From Verrucomicrobiota bacterium (lineage in GTDB: Bacteria; Verrucomicrobiota; Verrucomicrobiia; Limisphaerales; UBA9464), in contig JAFLEF010000027.1 of the NCBI GenBank assembly GCA_017309115.1, positions 32,885-96,884 of the forward strand: a DNA stretch of 64,000 nucleotides, read 5' to 3'. Each line of letters begins with the position of its first letter. The stretch's first letter is position 1. Below the pieces are notes generated by a model that ran no database searches, was not told the origin of the DNA, and worked only from the letters and a program-made list of their open reading frames with translations. A program made the translations under genes and the position numbers. Shown one piece after another: positions 25,481 to 34,540 of this stretch.

Positions 25481-27946
25481 ATGCGAGTGGAGTGTGTTCC
25501 GAACCCAGCCCGAGGGTTTCGGGGAGCACCTTGGTTTGGGCTTCTGCTCGCCGGGGTCCTTGCAGGGATGTTTGACGTTTGGGCGAAGCCGACGGGCGGA
25601 GCCGGGGGCACGAATGGACCAGTCCGCGGCGTGTCTCCACGCTTCAAGGTCCACCAGTATGTATTGCTGGGTCCATCTACGCTCTCCCCGGAACGAGTCC
25701 AAGAGGTCATGTCGGGGGCTGTGGGTTCGGAGGTTACTTCGGAGCAGATGCGCGACGGATTGCGTCGATTGCAACGCCTGCTGGAAGAGGAGGGCTTGGC
25801 TGGGGTGACCCTGAGTCTCGCCCGACAACCCATCACTAATGGAGTCGTCGGAATTCGAGTGCAGACAGCGGCGATGCCGACCACATCCCGAGATACCTTT
25901 GAGGTTCGCAGCTTCGAAGTGCGGGGAAATCAGACGCTCACTTCCTCAGAAGTTCAAGAAAGCCTGGCCCCGGCAATCGGGTCGGCCGTGACGGTGGCGG
26001 AAATTCGGGCGGCTCTGGCGCGCCTTCAAGCGGTGTATCGGGAGCGGGGTTTGGTGGATGCCACGGTGACACTGCCAGAGCAGGCGCCAGCGCAGGGAAA
26101 GGTTCGAATTGAAGTGTCCGAGGGAGTGCCGCTGAGGGTGGCGTTGCCGACTTTCGATGCGAATGCCTCCTTGGCAGCGGGAACTCCAAAGACGCCGGTC
26201 TTCGAAGTGAGGCGGTATGACGTTTCCGGAAACTCCCTGCTCAGACCCGAGGTGGTGGACCAGATTCTGACGAATGCGACGGGTGCGGAGGTAACCCTGA
26301 CACAGATCAGGAAGGCTTTGGGCGAACTGCAATTGGCTTACCGGGAGCGGGGTTATGCCACCGTTACCGTGGGTCTGCCGCAGCAGCAACTCACGAATGC
26401 CGTGGTTAAGGTCCAGGTGATTGAAGGCGAGTTGGTGGACATTCGGGTGACGGGCAACCGGCACTTTAGTTCGAACAATGTCACGCGTGCCTTGCCGAGC
26501 CTCGCGACCAACCAGGTCCTAAATAGCCGGGTGTTTCAAAGCGAGTTGGACATCGCCAATCAGAACCGGGACCGGCAGATCTACCCCGTTGTGGGTCCAG
26601 GTCCGGAACCTGGAACCAGTTCGCTGAACCTTAAGGTAAAGGATCGGCTTCCCATCCATGGCCGCTTGGAGGTCAACAATTACAACACTCCGGCAACGCC
26701 AAGTTGGCGGATAAATACCTCCGCGCAGTATAACAATCTCTGGCAGTTGGAACATCAGGTCGGCCTCTCCTACGGATTCAGCCCGCAGGAATACAAGAAC
26801 CCAATCCCACAGCCTGACCTTCTTCTGAATCGACCCTTGATTGCCAATTTCGGCGGATACTATCGGATGCCATTCGGTCCGCCGGAGGCCCTGTCCTCCC
26901 GGCTGAACTCTTCGACGCGGTTCGGCTATGACGAAGCGACTCGGGAGTTTCGTCTGCCACCGGCTGACGGGCAGTCCGAGGCCACGGTCTACGGCAGCGC
27001 TTCCTCCAACGATACCGGAGTGCAGTATGGACCGCCTCTGATCGTGACCGACAAACCGGGGCTGAAAATCGTCTCCCAAGACACCGGTCGAAATCTCACG
27101 GACAATGCCGCAATCGGCGGACGGTTCAGCTTTCCGAAGATCGTCGGCCAAACTCATCGTCTGGCGTTCTCGGCGGGGCCTGATCTGAAATACTTTTCGA
27201 CGGAGAGTTATAACACGAACAACTTCTTCTTCACCCAGACCTACACGACCCCTCAGGGCGGGGTAATCACAACCAACTGGGTGGAGTCGTCTCCCCAGCC
27301 CGTCCGCAACAATGACGTGCACTATCTGCCGTTATCAGTCGGTGTGGACTATTCCCACAAGGATCGGACCGGAACGATGTCGGCCAATGTTGGGGTGAGC
27401 TACAATTTCGTGGGTAACGCGGCTGAGTTTCGAGCTCTCGCCTTGTCGCCTTCCGCAAAGGCAGACTGGGCCAAGTTTGTTGCCTCTGCGAATCGGGATC
27501 AAAAATTGTGGGGCAATTGGAACCTTTGGTTGCGGGCATCAGCTCAGGCCGCCACGGGACCGCTGATCAACAACGAGCAATTTGCGCTGGGCGGGATGAA
27601 CAGTGTTCGGGGCTATTTTGAAGGTGATGAAAATGGTGATGCTGGCTGGTTTGGAAGCGCGGAATTGCGAACGCCGTATCTCGTGGAAAACGTGCCGATT
27701 TGGAAGGATCAGGCGCCCGTCTGGGTGCGGGCATTGATTTTCATGGATGTGGGACAACGCTTTATTTATCAGGCGCCCAGCTTCCTTGAGCAGTTTAACA
27801 CGCTATGGGGAACCGGCTTTGGTTTGAGCGCCAATATTAACAATCACGTGGACGTCCGCATCACCGTCGGCTGGCCGTTGCTGAATTCGATCAACACGGA
27901 TGAAGGAACGGCTCGCACCTATTTCTCTTTGGGAGGACAGTTCTAA
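25481..27946 (+). CDS. TpsB/ShlB-FhaC-type two-partner secretion transporter with four POTRA domains
   Basis: About 821 aa from ATG 25481 (ATG 25460 is an alternative). After a signal peptide come four POTRA-like repeats at roughly 55-130, 140-215, 240-316 and 317-388. Repeats 2 and 3 share FEVRxxxVxGNxxL and YRERGxxxxTVxLP, and the fourth begins VDIRVTGNRHFSSNNV. The C-terminal Omp85-superfamily barrel carries the conserved loop motif GGMNSVRGYFEGDENGD and ends FSLGGQF. FhaC-type transporters usually have two POTRAs, so two are extra here. It exports the cognate TpsA across the outer membrane; the tpsA ATG overlaps its stop by 1 bp (TAATG). Confidence 0.92.
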   Translation: MRVECVPNPARGFRGAPWFGLLLAGVLAGMFDVWAKPTGGAGGTNGPVRGVSPRFKVHQYVLLGPSTLSPERVQEVMSGAVGSEVTSEQMRDGLRRLQRLLEEEGLAGVTLSLARQPITNGVVGIRVQTAAMPTTSRDTFEVRSFEVRGNQTLTSSEVQESLAPAIGSAVTVAEIRAALARLQAVYRERGLVDATVTLPEQAPAQGKVRIEVSEGVPLRVALPTFDANASLAAGTPKTPVFEVRRYDVSGNSLLRPEVVDQILTNATGAEVTLTQIRKALGELQLAYRERGYATVTVGLPQQQLTNAVVKVQVIEGELVDIRVTGNRHFSSNNVTRALPSLATNQVLNSRVFQSELDIANQNRDRQIYPVVGPGPEPGTSSLNLKVKDRLPIHGRLEVNNYNTPATPSWRINTSAQYNNLWQLEHQVGLSYGFSPQEYKNPIPQPDLLLNRPLIANFGGYYRMPFGPPEALSSRLNSSTRFGYDEATREFRLPPADGQSEATVYGSASSNDTGVQYGPPLIVTDKPGLKIVSQDTGRNLTDNAAIGGRFSFPKIVGQTHRLAFSAGPDLKYFSTESYNTNNFFFTQTYTTPQGGVITTNWVESSPQPVRNNDVHYLPLSVGVDYSHKDRTGTMSANVGVSYNFVGNAAEFRALALSPSAKADWAKFVASANRDQKLWGNWNLWLRASAQAATGPLINNEQFALGGMNSVRGYFEGDENGDAGWFGSAELRTPYLVENVPIWKDQAPVWVRALIFMDVGQRFIYQAPSFLEQFNTLWGTGFGLSANINNHVDVRITVGWPLLNSINTDEGTARTYFSLGGQF

Positions 27947-30900
27947 TGAAGCATTCCAACAATCGACGATCAGTGGGGCGACGAACAACCGGCTCTCTGG
28001 GCATACTGGCCGCCTTGACCCCGTGGATGGTCCAGGCCAATCCCCACGGTCTGAGCGTTCAGAGCGGCTCGGCCACGGTCTCTACGCTGGGAAATCAATT
28101 GACCATTTCGGCCTCTCACCAAGCGGTGTTGAATTGGCAGTCCTTCAACATTCAGCCGGGCGAGACGACTCGCTTCGAACAACCCAGCGCAAGTTCAGTG
28201 GTCTGGAATCGGATTCACGACGCACAGCCCTCCCAGATCTGGGGTAATCTGGAAGCCAATGGCATCGTGGTTCTGATGAACTCGTCAGGCTTCTATTTCG
28301 GACCGAATGCCTACGTGGGAGCTGCGGGTTTGGTGGTGTCGACAGCCATGGCTCCTGCCGAGTCTGCCGCCGGACTTTTCTGGCAATTCAATGGTGCGCC
28401 GCCCCAGGCCGGCATTGTTAACCACGGACAGTTGCGGGCCTCACCGGGTGGTTCGTTGTTCCTAATCGCGGAACGGATCGAGAACCATGGTGGGTTGAGT
28501 GCTCCGGGAGGTCAGGTCGGGTTGCTTGCCGGCCAGGAGGTCCTCCTGAGCAGTCGCCCCGACGGACTCGGAATCACCTCGTCGGTTCGTCTGCCGTCGG
28601 GCTCTGTCAACAATTCTGGCCGGATCGTGGCGGATGCCGGGACAATTGCCCTGCAGGCGGAAGTGGTAAACCACTCGGGACTGCTGCAAGCCAACACGGT
28701 TCGCGAACGCAACGGGGTGATTGAACTGGTGGCGGCAGAAGCGATCGAGTTACAGGCGAACTCCCGAATCGAGGCGTCTGGAGGAGAAGCAGGGGATGCT
28801 GGTCGAGTGGTGATTAAGTCGGCCGGGAGGTATCGGGATACTGATTCCGCGGTGATTGTCGTCTCTGGAGGGCGTTCGGGAGGCGATGGTGGGTTTGTGG
28901 AAGTTTCGGCTGCTTCCATGGCGTCCATCCGCGCGGATATTGACGGGAGTGCAAAGGCCGGGAGCGTGGGCGGTAAACTCTACATTGATCCGACCGATAT
29001 CGTAATCGGCAATACAGGTTCCGGATCCATCGGAGGCGGCTCCGTGGGGCAGAACGATCCGCCTACAACCCTCAATCTCGACGTCAACTCCGCGTTCGTG
29101 GGATTCTCCGAGATCCATCTTCAGGCCACCCGGAATATTCAGTTGGTGGCCAACACGCTTTGGGATCTGGCCGCCAGCACCGGGGTTTCGAGTCCCGGCA
29201 GCCGCCTCATTCTGGAAGCCGGCAATAATATCAGCCTCGGCTCAGGGTCGAGTCTGGTCGCGAGTCCGGGTTGGTCGATCTCCTTGTGGGCGGGACGTGA
29301 TTGGAGCACAGAGTCGGGCGTTCGTTCCGGGGTGGGGAACATTCAGGTCTCGGGATCGGGTTCCATCCTTTCCCATGATGGAACCGTCGACCTAAGGGCC
29401 GGAAACAATGTCACCGTGGGCAACGGATTCATTCGCTCGGTTGGCGGTGGAGACATCTCCGTGTTGGCCCAGGGGGGAAACATCAATACGGGAACTCGCG
29501 CCAACGGGTTTCTCTTTCGACCCACCGGTTACTCGGTGGACCCCGACTTGGGCGGCATCAGCACGGCTGCGGGAGGGGATGTGACGTTGGTCGCCGGTCA
29601 GGACATCATCAGTTTTCTCCCCCTTCCGGGCGGAGTTCAAACCGATGGCGGCAGCGGGGCCTTCGGTGCTCGAGCGGGTAACGTGACGTTGACCGCTGGT
29701 CGGGACATTTCGGGTCATTTTGTGGTGCGTCGTGGCGTGGGCATTCTGTCCGCGGGTCGCAATGCCGGCACGGAATCCCGTTTGTTGGCCTTGAGTCTGG
29801 TAGATGGTGGCTGGGAAGTGACCGCCGGTCAGAACGTCCTGCTCCAGGAAGTCCGCAATCCCAATGGCGTCTTCAACAATGTCGGCTTCGCGAATTCGGC
29901 CACGAAGCATCTCTTCGACTACTCGGATTCCAGTTACACGCTCTTGTCCGGCGGCAACTCCGTACAACTTCGAGGTACTGCGCTCCCCCGGTTTGAGGAC
30001 GATTTTTCCCGGAGTCTGACGCCGATCTATCCCGCCATATTGGAGATTACTGCGGGAGCCGGTGGAGTGAATCTGGGAAATGATGTGACCCTGTTCCCGT
30101 CACCCATTGGGAATCTCAAGATTTCTACGACCGACGGTGGATCGGTCACGGGATCCAAACCAGGCGATCTGGTTCAATTGGTAGTTTCAGATAGCAGCAA
30201 GAAGCAGTATCGGGAGACCGGGGATTTCGGGCTGGCGGACCACGCCGCCGTGCCAATCCACCTCCTTGATCCCCAGCCGATTGAACTGAACATCTCCGGT
30301 GACTTGTCGGGCGTGCTGCTGGGAGTCCCGAAACGCGCGGAAATCACTGTCGGTGGCAATCTGATCAACAGCCGTTTCGAAGGTCAGAATCTTCGCTCCA
30401 GTGACCTTACTCGAATCACGGTGGCGGGCGATATTCGGAATCGCAACGAGTTCACCAGCGTGCCTCTGGCAGCGGTTCCCGACTGGTCGCTGTTGGATCT
30501 CGCTTTTCCGCCGCTGAACGGGGATCTGGCCGGCATCATTGGTTTGTTGCAGTACGACGCCGCCAACAAAACGATCACCTTCCGCGGCCGCATGACGGGG
30601 GATCAGCAGCGGATTCTGTCGAATCTTCCGGTCATGGTTTTCGATGCCAACGGACTTCCCGTTCTCGCGCCCAATGGCGACCCGGCTACTCGAATCGTGC
30701 CGTTTCTTCCGGCGGAAGTTACCCAAGCGCTTTACCAGAACAGCCAGGACGTTCCGTTGAATCCGGATACTGGGTACCGGCTGGGCGGCGGTGGGCGCTT
30801 CGAAGTGTCGGCACGGAATCTCGATCTGGGCGCCACGGTCGGCATCGTCTCTCAGGGACCGCGGGGCAATTCAGCCTTGGCCAACTACTTCAATCGGGGA

Positions 30901-31965
30901 GCCGACATCTCGGTGAACCTGAGCGGGAACCTCGACATGTTCTCTACCACAATCTCCTCCCTGAACGGAGGAAGCATTACGGTTTTGGCGGATGGCGATA
31001 TCAACGTGGGTTCGCGTTTCTTCACTGGGAATGACTCGCGCGCCCGGGGCATCTTCACGGTCGATCCCAGCGACGTTACGGTCATTGCCCGCGGAGACAT
31101 CAACGTCAATGGATCCCGTATCGCCGCGTACGACGGCGGAAGCGTCTTGGTTCGCTCGTTGGAAGGCACGGTTGACGCTGGAACTGGCGGGAGTGGCGTG
31201 GCTGCGGTGGAGAAGATTGTCGTCGATCCGGTGACCCGGCAGATTCTGACCTACGCTCCGACCATTCCCGGAAGCGGCATTCTTGCCACCACCTTTCCGC
31301 CTCCTTTGGATCCCGCCTTCCCGGCGTCGCTGAACCCGGTCGGAAACATTACCGTTGAGGCGCCGCGGGGAGACATCATTGCCAACGCCGGAGGAGTGAT
31401 CCAAATGTCGTTGAACGGAATCGGTCGCGACGGAAGGACAGTAACCCTCCGGGCGGGGACCAAGGATGCCGAAGGCAATGTGATTCATGTGGGCAGCATT
31501 GATGCCACGGGTTCCGGAGTCATCGGCAGCACGGTCAAGTTGGAGGCCACCGGAAACATCACCGGCGTGGTGGTGGCCCGGGAAAACATCGACGTCACGG
31601 CGCAGCAGAGTGTCAACGTCACAGCGCTGGCTCAGGGAAGCGTCAACGTGAGCGCGGGCGGCACTATTTCCGGAACGATCGTCGGAATTGGCAGCGTCAA
31701 TGCCAGCGGCGCCTCCGTGGATGCGGCATTGCTGTCCCAGAATGTGACCGCCAGCGGAGATGTCTCCTCCTCGTCCCAGGTTGGTTTCAGCCAAGGCTCA
31801 GCTGCCAACGCGGCCAGCCAGAGTCTTCAGGCGGATGACCAGGGACGTGCCGTCGCTTCGACTTCCACCGAGCAGGACGCCGACGAATTGAAGCGAGGGA
31901 AGCGTGAACTTCCGTTGCTCTCCCGCTCGGTGGGCCGCGTCACTGTGATCCTCCCCAAGCCCTAA
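27946..31965 (+). CDS. TpsA filamentous haemagglutinin-family exoprotein
   Basis: 1339 aa. After a signal peptide (to about residue 31) comes the TPS secretion domain: GLSVQSGSATVSTLGNQLTIS, AVLNWQSFNIQPGETTRFEQPS, VVWNRIHDAQPSQIWGNLEANG and VVLMNSSGFYFGPNAYVGAAGLVVST, all classic FhaB/HMW N-terminal features. The remainder is a long beta-helix rich in repeated VTLVAGQDI, GDINVGSR, GNITVEAPRGDI and NVTALAQGSVNVSA units. There is no toxin domain or obvious anchor; it ends in a Gln/Asp-rich stretch and VTVILPKP. It is probably a surface-retained or released fibrous adhesin or binding protein, secreted by the adjacent TpsB. Confidence 0.9.
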   Translation: MKHSNNRRSVGRRTTGSLGILAALTPWMVQANPHGLSVQSGSATVSTLGNQLTISASHQAVLNWQSFNIQPGETTRFEQPSASSVVWNRIHDAQPSQIWGNLEANGIVVLMNSSGFYFGPNAYVGAAGLVVSTAMAPAESAAGLFWQFNGAPPQAGIVNHGQLRASPGGSLFLIAERIENHGGLSAPGGQVGLLAGQEVLLSSRPDGLGITSSVRLPSGSVNNSGRIVADAGTIALQAEVVNHSGLLQANTVRERNGVIELVAAEAIELQANSRIEASGGEAGDAGRVVIKSAGRYRDTDSAVIVVSGGRSGGDGGFVEVSAASMASIRADIDGSAKAGSVGGKLYIDPTDIVIGNTGSGSIGGGSVGQNDPPTTLNLDVNSAFVGFSEIHLQATRNIQLVANTLWDLAASTGVSSPGSRLILEAGNNISLGSGSSLVASPGWSISLWAGRDWSTESGVRSGVGNIQVSGSGSILSHDGTVDLRAGNNVTVGNGFIRSVGGGDISVLAQGGNINTGTRANGFLFRPTGYSVDPDLGGISTAAGGDVTLVAGQDIISFLPLPGGVQTDGGSGAFGARAGNVTLTAGRDISGHFVVRRGVGILSAGRNAGTESRLLALSLVDGGWEVTAGQNVLLQEVRNPNGVFNNVGFANSATKHLFDYSDSSYTLLSGGNSVQLRGTALPRFEDDFSRSLTPIYPAILEITAGAGGVNLGNDVTLFPSPIGNLKISTTDGGSVTGSKPGDLVQLVVSDSSKKQYRETGDFGLADHAAVPIHLLDPQPIELNISGDLSGVLLGVPKRAEITVGGNLINSRFEGQNLRSSDLTRITVAGDIRNRNEFTSVPLAAVPDWSLLDLAFPPLNGDLAGIIGLLQYDAANKTITFRGRMTGDQQRILSNLPVMVFDANGLPVLAPNGDPATRIVPFLPAEVTQALYQNSQDVPLNPDTGYRLGGGGRFEVSARNLDLGATVGIVSQGPRGNSALANYFNRGADISVNLSGNLDMFSTTISSLNGGSITVLADGDINVGSRFFTGNDSRARGIFTVDPSDVTVIARGDINVNGSRIAAYDGGSVLVRSLEGTVDAGTGGSGVAAVEKIVVDPVTRQILTYAPTIPGSGILATTFPPPLDPAFPASLNPVGNITVEAPRGDIIANAGGVIQMSLNGIGRDGRTVTLRAGTKDAEGNVIHVGSIDATGSGVIGSTVKLEATGNITGVVVARENIDVTAQQSVNVTALAQGSVNVSAGGTISGTIVGIGSVNASGASVDAALLSQNVTASGDVSSSSQVGFSQGSAANAASQSLQADDQGRAVASTSTEQDADELKRGKRELPLLSRSVGRVTVILPKP

Positions 31966-31984
31966 ACCATCACTCTCCCAAATC

Positions 31985-32815
31985 ATGAGTATCCTCGATC
32001 CATCCCCGCTCCTGGCATCCGGGGCGCTTCAGTTCGCCTTCGAGAAGTCCACCCTGGAGGGCAAGATCACCATCAGCTGCCTGCTGGTTCTTTCCCTCTT
32101 TAGTTGGACCATCATCATCACCAAGTTCCGGCAGCTCTACATTGCCCGGAAGTGGTCCCGAAAGTTCTACGAAGCCTACGCCGAGACGCGTGATCCGCTG
32201 GACATTCGCAATCGCGCGGCGGATTTCGAAGGGGCTCCGGCTTTCCAAGTGTATATCCGGGGATCCGATGAGCTCGATTATCACCTGAAGAACAATGCGG
32301 TTCAGGTCGATGGTCAGAAGCGGGTGAGTCGGGGATCTTTTGAGGCGGTCAAAGTGACTTTGGAGGAATCGTCGGGCGCCGAGGCGATGGCGCTGGAGAA
32401 GGGGATGATTGTGCTGTCCACCGCCGTGGCCGGCGGACCGTTCATCGGATTGCTTGGCACCGTGTGGGGCGTGATGGAGACGTTTGCCGGAATCGCCAAG
32501 GCAAACTCGGCCAGTCTCACCGCGATGGCTCCGGGTGTCGCCGGTGCCTTGATTGCAACCGTCATTGGGTTGCTGGTCGCGATTCCCGCCATGTTTGCCT
32601 ACAACTTCATGGTCACCACCATTCGCGGAATCACTCAGGAACTGGATGGCTTTGCGAGTCGATTTGCCACGCAGATCGAACACCAATATGTGGATAATCG
32701 CGCGTTGTCCGAGGAAATCAGAGAGGCGAACGAGGTCTTGGCGGATCGCATTGTCGGGGCGCTGAAAGGACTGGGAACGGACTCTGCGAAGTCGGATCTG
32801 TCGACGACCTACTAG
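31985..32815 (+). CDS. exbB: MotA/TolQ/ExbB proton-channel family protein
   Basis: 276 aa, 19 bp after tpsA. Three transmembrane helices: about 30-46 (CLLVLSLFSWTIIITKF), about 140-165 (VLSTAVAGGPFIGLLGTVWGVMETF) and about 182-205 (GVAGALIATVIGLLVAIPAMFAYNF). The second and third contain the conserved small-residue/Thr pore motifs of ExbB/TolQ. With ExbD it converts the proton motive force into movement of TonB-type proteins. It is longer than E. coli ExbB, with an insertion after helix 1. Confidence 0.92.
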   Translation: MSILDPSPLLASGALQFAFEKSTLEGKITISCLLVLSLFSWTIIITKFRQLYIARKWSRKFYEAYAETRDPLDIRNRAADFEGAPAFQVYIRGSDELDYHLKNNAVQVDGQKRVSRGSFEAVKVTLEESSGAEAMALEKGMIVLSTAVAGGPFIGLLGTVWGVMETFAGIAKANSASLTAMAPGVAGALIATVIGLLVAIPAMFAYNFMVTTIRGITQELDGFASRFATQIEHQYVDNRALSEEIREANEVLADRIVGALKGLGTDSAKSDLSTTY

Positions 32816-32838
32816 GTCGGAAATTTGGGGAGAGCCGA

Positions 32839-33252
32839 ATGAAGAAGTGCTCGAGATCCGCACACGAGACGCTGACGGAGTTGAACATTACTCCTCTGCT
32901 GGATCTCGCGTTTGTTTTGCTGGTGATCTTCATCATCACCACCACTCCCATCGTCAATGATCTGGATGTGACCCTCCCGAGTGCCTCGAAGCGGCAGAAG
33001 GATCCGCCAAAAAAGGCGAACTACATTTCGGTGGAATCCTCGGGCCGAGTGTACCTGAACAAACAGGCCATTGAACCGATTGACCTCCAACAGGCACTGG
33101 CCACTCTGCGTATTGATGACCCGGATCTGAGCGTGATCATCCGGGGGGATGGGCGAACCAAGTATCGGCAGATTCGGGCCGTGCTGGATGCGTGTCAGCA
33201 GGCCAACGTGGTGAAAGTGGATCTTGCCACGGAACCGTTGGATTCACGCTAG
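32839..33252 (+). CDS. exbD: ExbD/TolR biopolymer transport protein (first copy)
   Basis: 137 aa. Single N-terminal transmembrane helix with the essential aspartate: ELNITPLLDLAFVLLVIFIITTTP, the hallmark of ExbD/TolR. The periplasmic domain (VTLPSASKRQKDPPK, YISVESSGRVYLNKQ, VIIRGDGRTKYRQIRAVLDACQQANV) is normal. It forms the proton pathway with ExbB. A second exbD lies two genes downstream on the other side of tonB; the two share the transmembrane segment but differ in the periplasmic part, so a heterodimer is possible. Confidence 0.94.
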   Translation: MKKCSRSAHETLTELNITPLLDLAFVLLVIFIITTTPIVNDLDVTLPSASKRQKDPPKKANYISVESSGRVYLNKQAIEPIDLQQALATLRIDDPDLSVIIRGDGRTKYRQIRAVLDACQQANVVKVDLATEPLDSR

Positions 33253-33254
33253 AA

Positions 33255-33956
33255 GTGAGCTTTCCCGTGATTCCCCAATCCCAACCGAGGCAACGCCGGA
33301 ACAATTCGAAGATCAATCTGCTGATCTCGCTGGCGTTTCATGTCGCCATTGTGTTGGCCCTGACCTATCTCGCGGCGCGCGAGGGACTATTGGGCAAAGA
33401 GCTTAAAAAGATTGCGGTGGAGATGGTGAAGGAGGAGGTGCCGAAGCCCAAGGAGCCGGAGCCGGAGAAGCCGCGGGAAGTGGAACCTCCACCCACGACC
33501 CCGACTCCAACACCGGAGACGCCGGTGGTGGAGACTCCCCGTCCGGTGGTCGCTCCTCCGCCGGCCTCAGGAGTGGCGGCGCCGCCGCCGGTGGCACCGC
33601 CTGCGGCGGAGTTGCCCTCGTTCGTGTTTGAGGGGGGAAAGGCGGTCCAAACGACGGCCGATCCCGTCCAGCTCTACAAAGGCCTCATTGAATATGCGCT
33701 CCGTTCGAAATGGGAGCGGCCCGCGGACGTGGAGGATGAGAAGTTTGTAGCGGAATTGGAAATCACGGTTGATCGCTCCGGGGCGTTCAGCGCTCCCAAT
33801 TGGAAACGAACCTCCGGACATGCGGAGTGGGATGCCTCGGTTCGCCGAGCCCTGGCGGCCACTCCTGGGCTCAATCGGGCGCCCCCGACCAATTTCCCCC
33901 CCCGCGTCATTGTCCGATTCGATGTCGAAGTCCCCACCGAACCCATTTTGCCCTGA
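33255..33956 (+). CDS. tonB: TonB-family energy transducer
   Basis: About 233 aa from GTG 33255, placed 2 bp after the exbD stop (GTG 33267 is also possible). A cytoplasmic basic tail (QPRQRRNNSKIN), one transmembrane helix with the characteristic His (LLISLAFHVAIVLALTYLA), a Pro/Glu/Lys-rich periplasm-spanning segment (about 65-130, KPKEPEPEKPREVEPPP) and a C-terminal TonB/TolA-like alphabeta domain (YALRSKWERPADVED, VAELEITVDRSGAFSAPNWKRTSGHAEWDASVRRAL, VIVRFDVEVP). No TonB-dependent receptor is in the window, so the partner may be elsewhere, or the motor may act on the TPS or porin products; the latter is speculation. Confidence 0.85.
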   Translation: MSFPVIPQSQPRQRRNNSKINLLISLAFHVAIVLALTYLAAREGLLGKELKKIAVEMVKEEVPKPKEPEPEKPREVEPPPTTPTPTPETPVVETPRPVVAPPPASGVAAPPPVAPPAAELPSFVFEGGKAVQTTADPVQLYKGLIEYALRSKWERPADVEDEKFVAELEITVDRSGAFSAPNWKRTSGHAEWDASVRRALAATPGLNRAPPTNFPPRVIVRFDVEVPTEPILP

Positions 33957-33962
33957 CTGGCC

Positions 33963-34370
33963 ATGAAGAAAACAACCCGCAGCCATCATGGCACCCTGAA
34001 CGAGTTGAACATCACTCCCCTTCTGGACCTGGTGTTTGTGCTCTTGGTGATTTTCATCATCACCACGCCTCAGCTGATGAACAATCTGGAGATGACTTTG
34101 CCCTCCAGTCAGGTGCCCCCGGTCGTACCGGATGCCCCCAAGCCGGAGATCAACCGGATCCAGGTCGATCGCAAGGGGGTGATTCGGCTTAACCAAACCG
34201 TGGTCACATTGGTGGAGTTGAAGAGTCGGCTAGAGGCGCGGAAACGGGCGGCGACTGACCTGGCTGTGGTCGTGAAGGGATCGGACGAGACCGACTACCA
34301 AAACATGATTAGCATCCTCGATGTCCTCCAGCAGCTCGAGATTACAAAGATCGGATTGGCGACGGATTGA
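33963..34370 (+). CDS. exbD: ExbD/TolR biopolymer transport protein (second copy)
   Basis: 135 aa, 6 bp after tonB. The transmembrane/proton motif is ELNITPLLDLVFVLLVIFIITTP, with the aspartate conserved; the periplasmic domain reads NNLEMTLPSSQVPP, INRIQVDRKGVIRLNQ and VVVKGSDETDYQNMISILDVLQQLEI. It completes an exbB-exbD-tonB-exbD unit. The duplicated exbD arrangement suggests a mixed ExbD dimer. It is the last gene before a ~170-bp AT-richer region that contains the palindromic operator of the sulfur operon. Confidence 0.93.
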   Translation: MKKTTRSHHGTLNELNITPLLDLVFVLLVIFIITTPQLMNNLEMTLPSSQVPPVVPDAPKPEINRIQVDRKGVIRLNQTVVTLVELKSRLEARKRAATDLAVVVKGSDETDYQNMISILDVLQQLEITKIGLATD

Positions 34371-34496
34371 TCCGGGAATCTCGGACGGCGGTTAGTAATC
34401 TCTACAAAAAAGATGGTAGAATAGGCGGCGGCGGATTAATCGGCCTCGGAGTTTAAAAAAGGCGAGCAAAACAGGGATTTTCAATAAAACACATAA

Positions 34497-34521
34497 ACTC
34501 TATTGACGTAATAGAGTATAT
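34497..34521 (+). promoter_or_regulatory. Palindromic operator at the sulfur-operon promoter
   Basis: A perfect 8-bp inverted repeat, ACTCTATT-GACGT-AATAGAGT (34497-34517), followed by ATAT. The right half with tail, AATAGAGTATAT, is identical to a site upstream of the Rrf2 gene. TATATT at 34517-34522 may be part of a -10 element, so a bound regulator would occlude the promoter. It is 19 bp from the YezD-like ATG. Confidence 0.65.
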
Positions 34522-34540
34522 TTTGAATTCTCTTTCTGCG

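Noticed and set aside
34503-34508. TTGACG as a -35 box for the YezD operon
   Set aside because: The downstream TATATT is only 8 bp away and no good -10 lies at 16-18 bp; the sequence is better explained as the centre of the palindromic operator.
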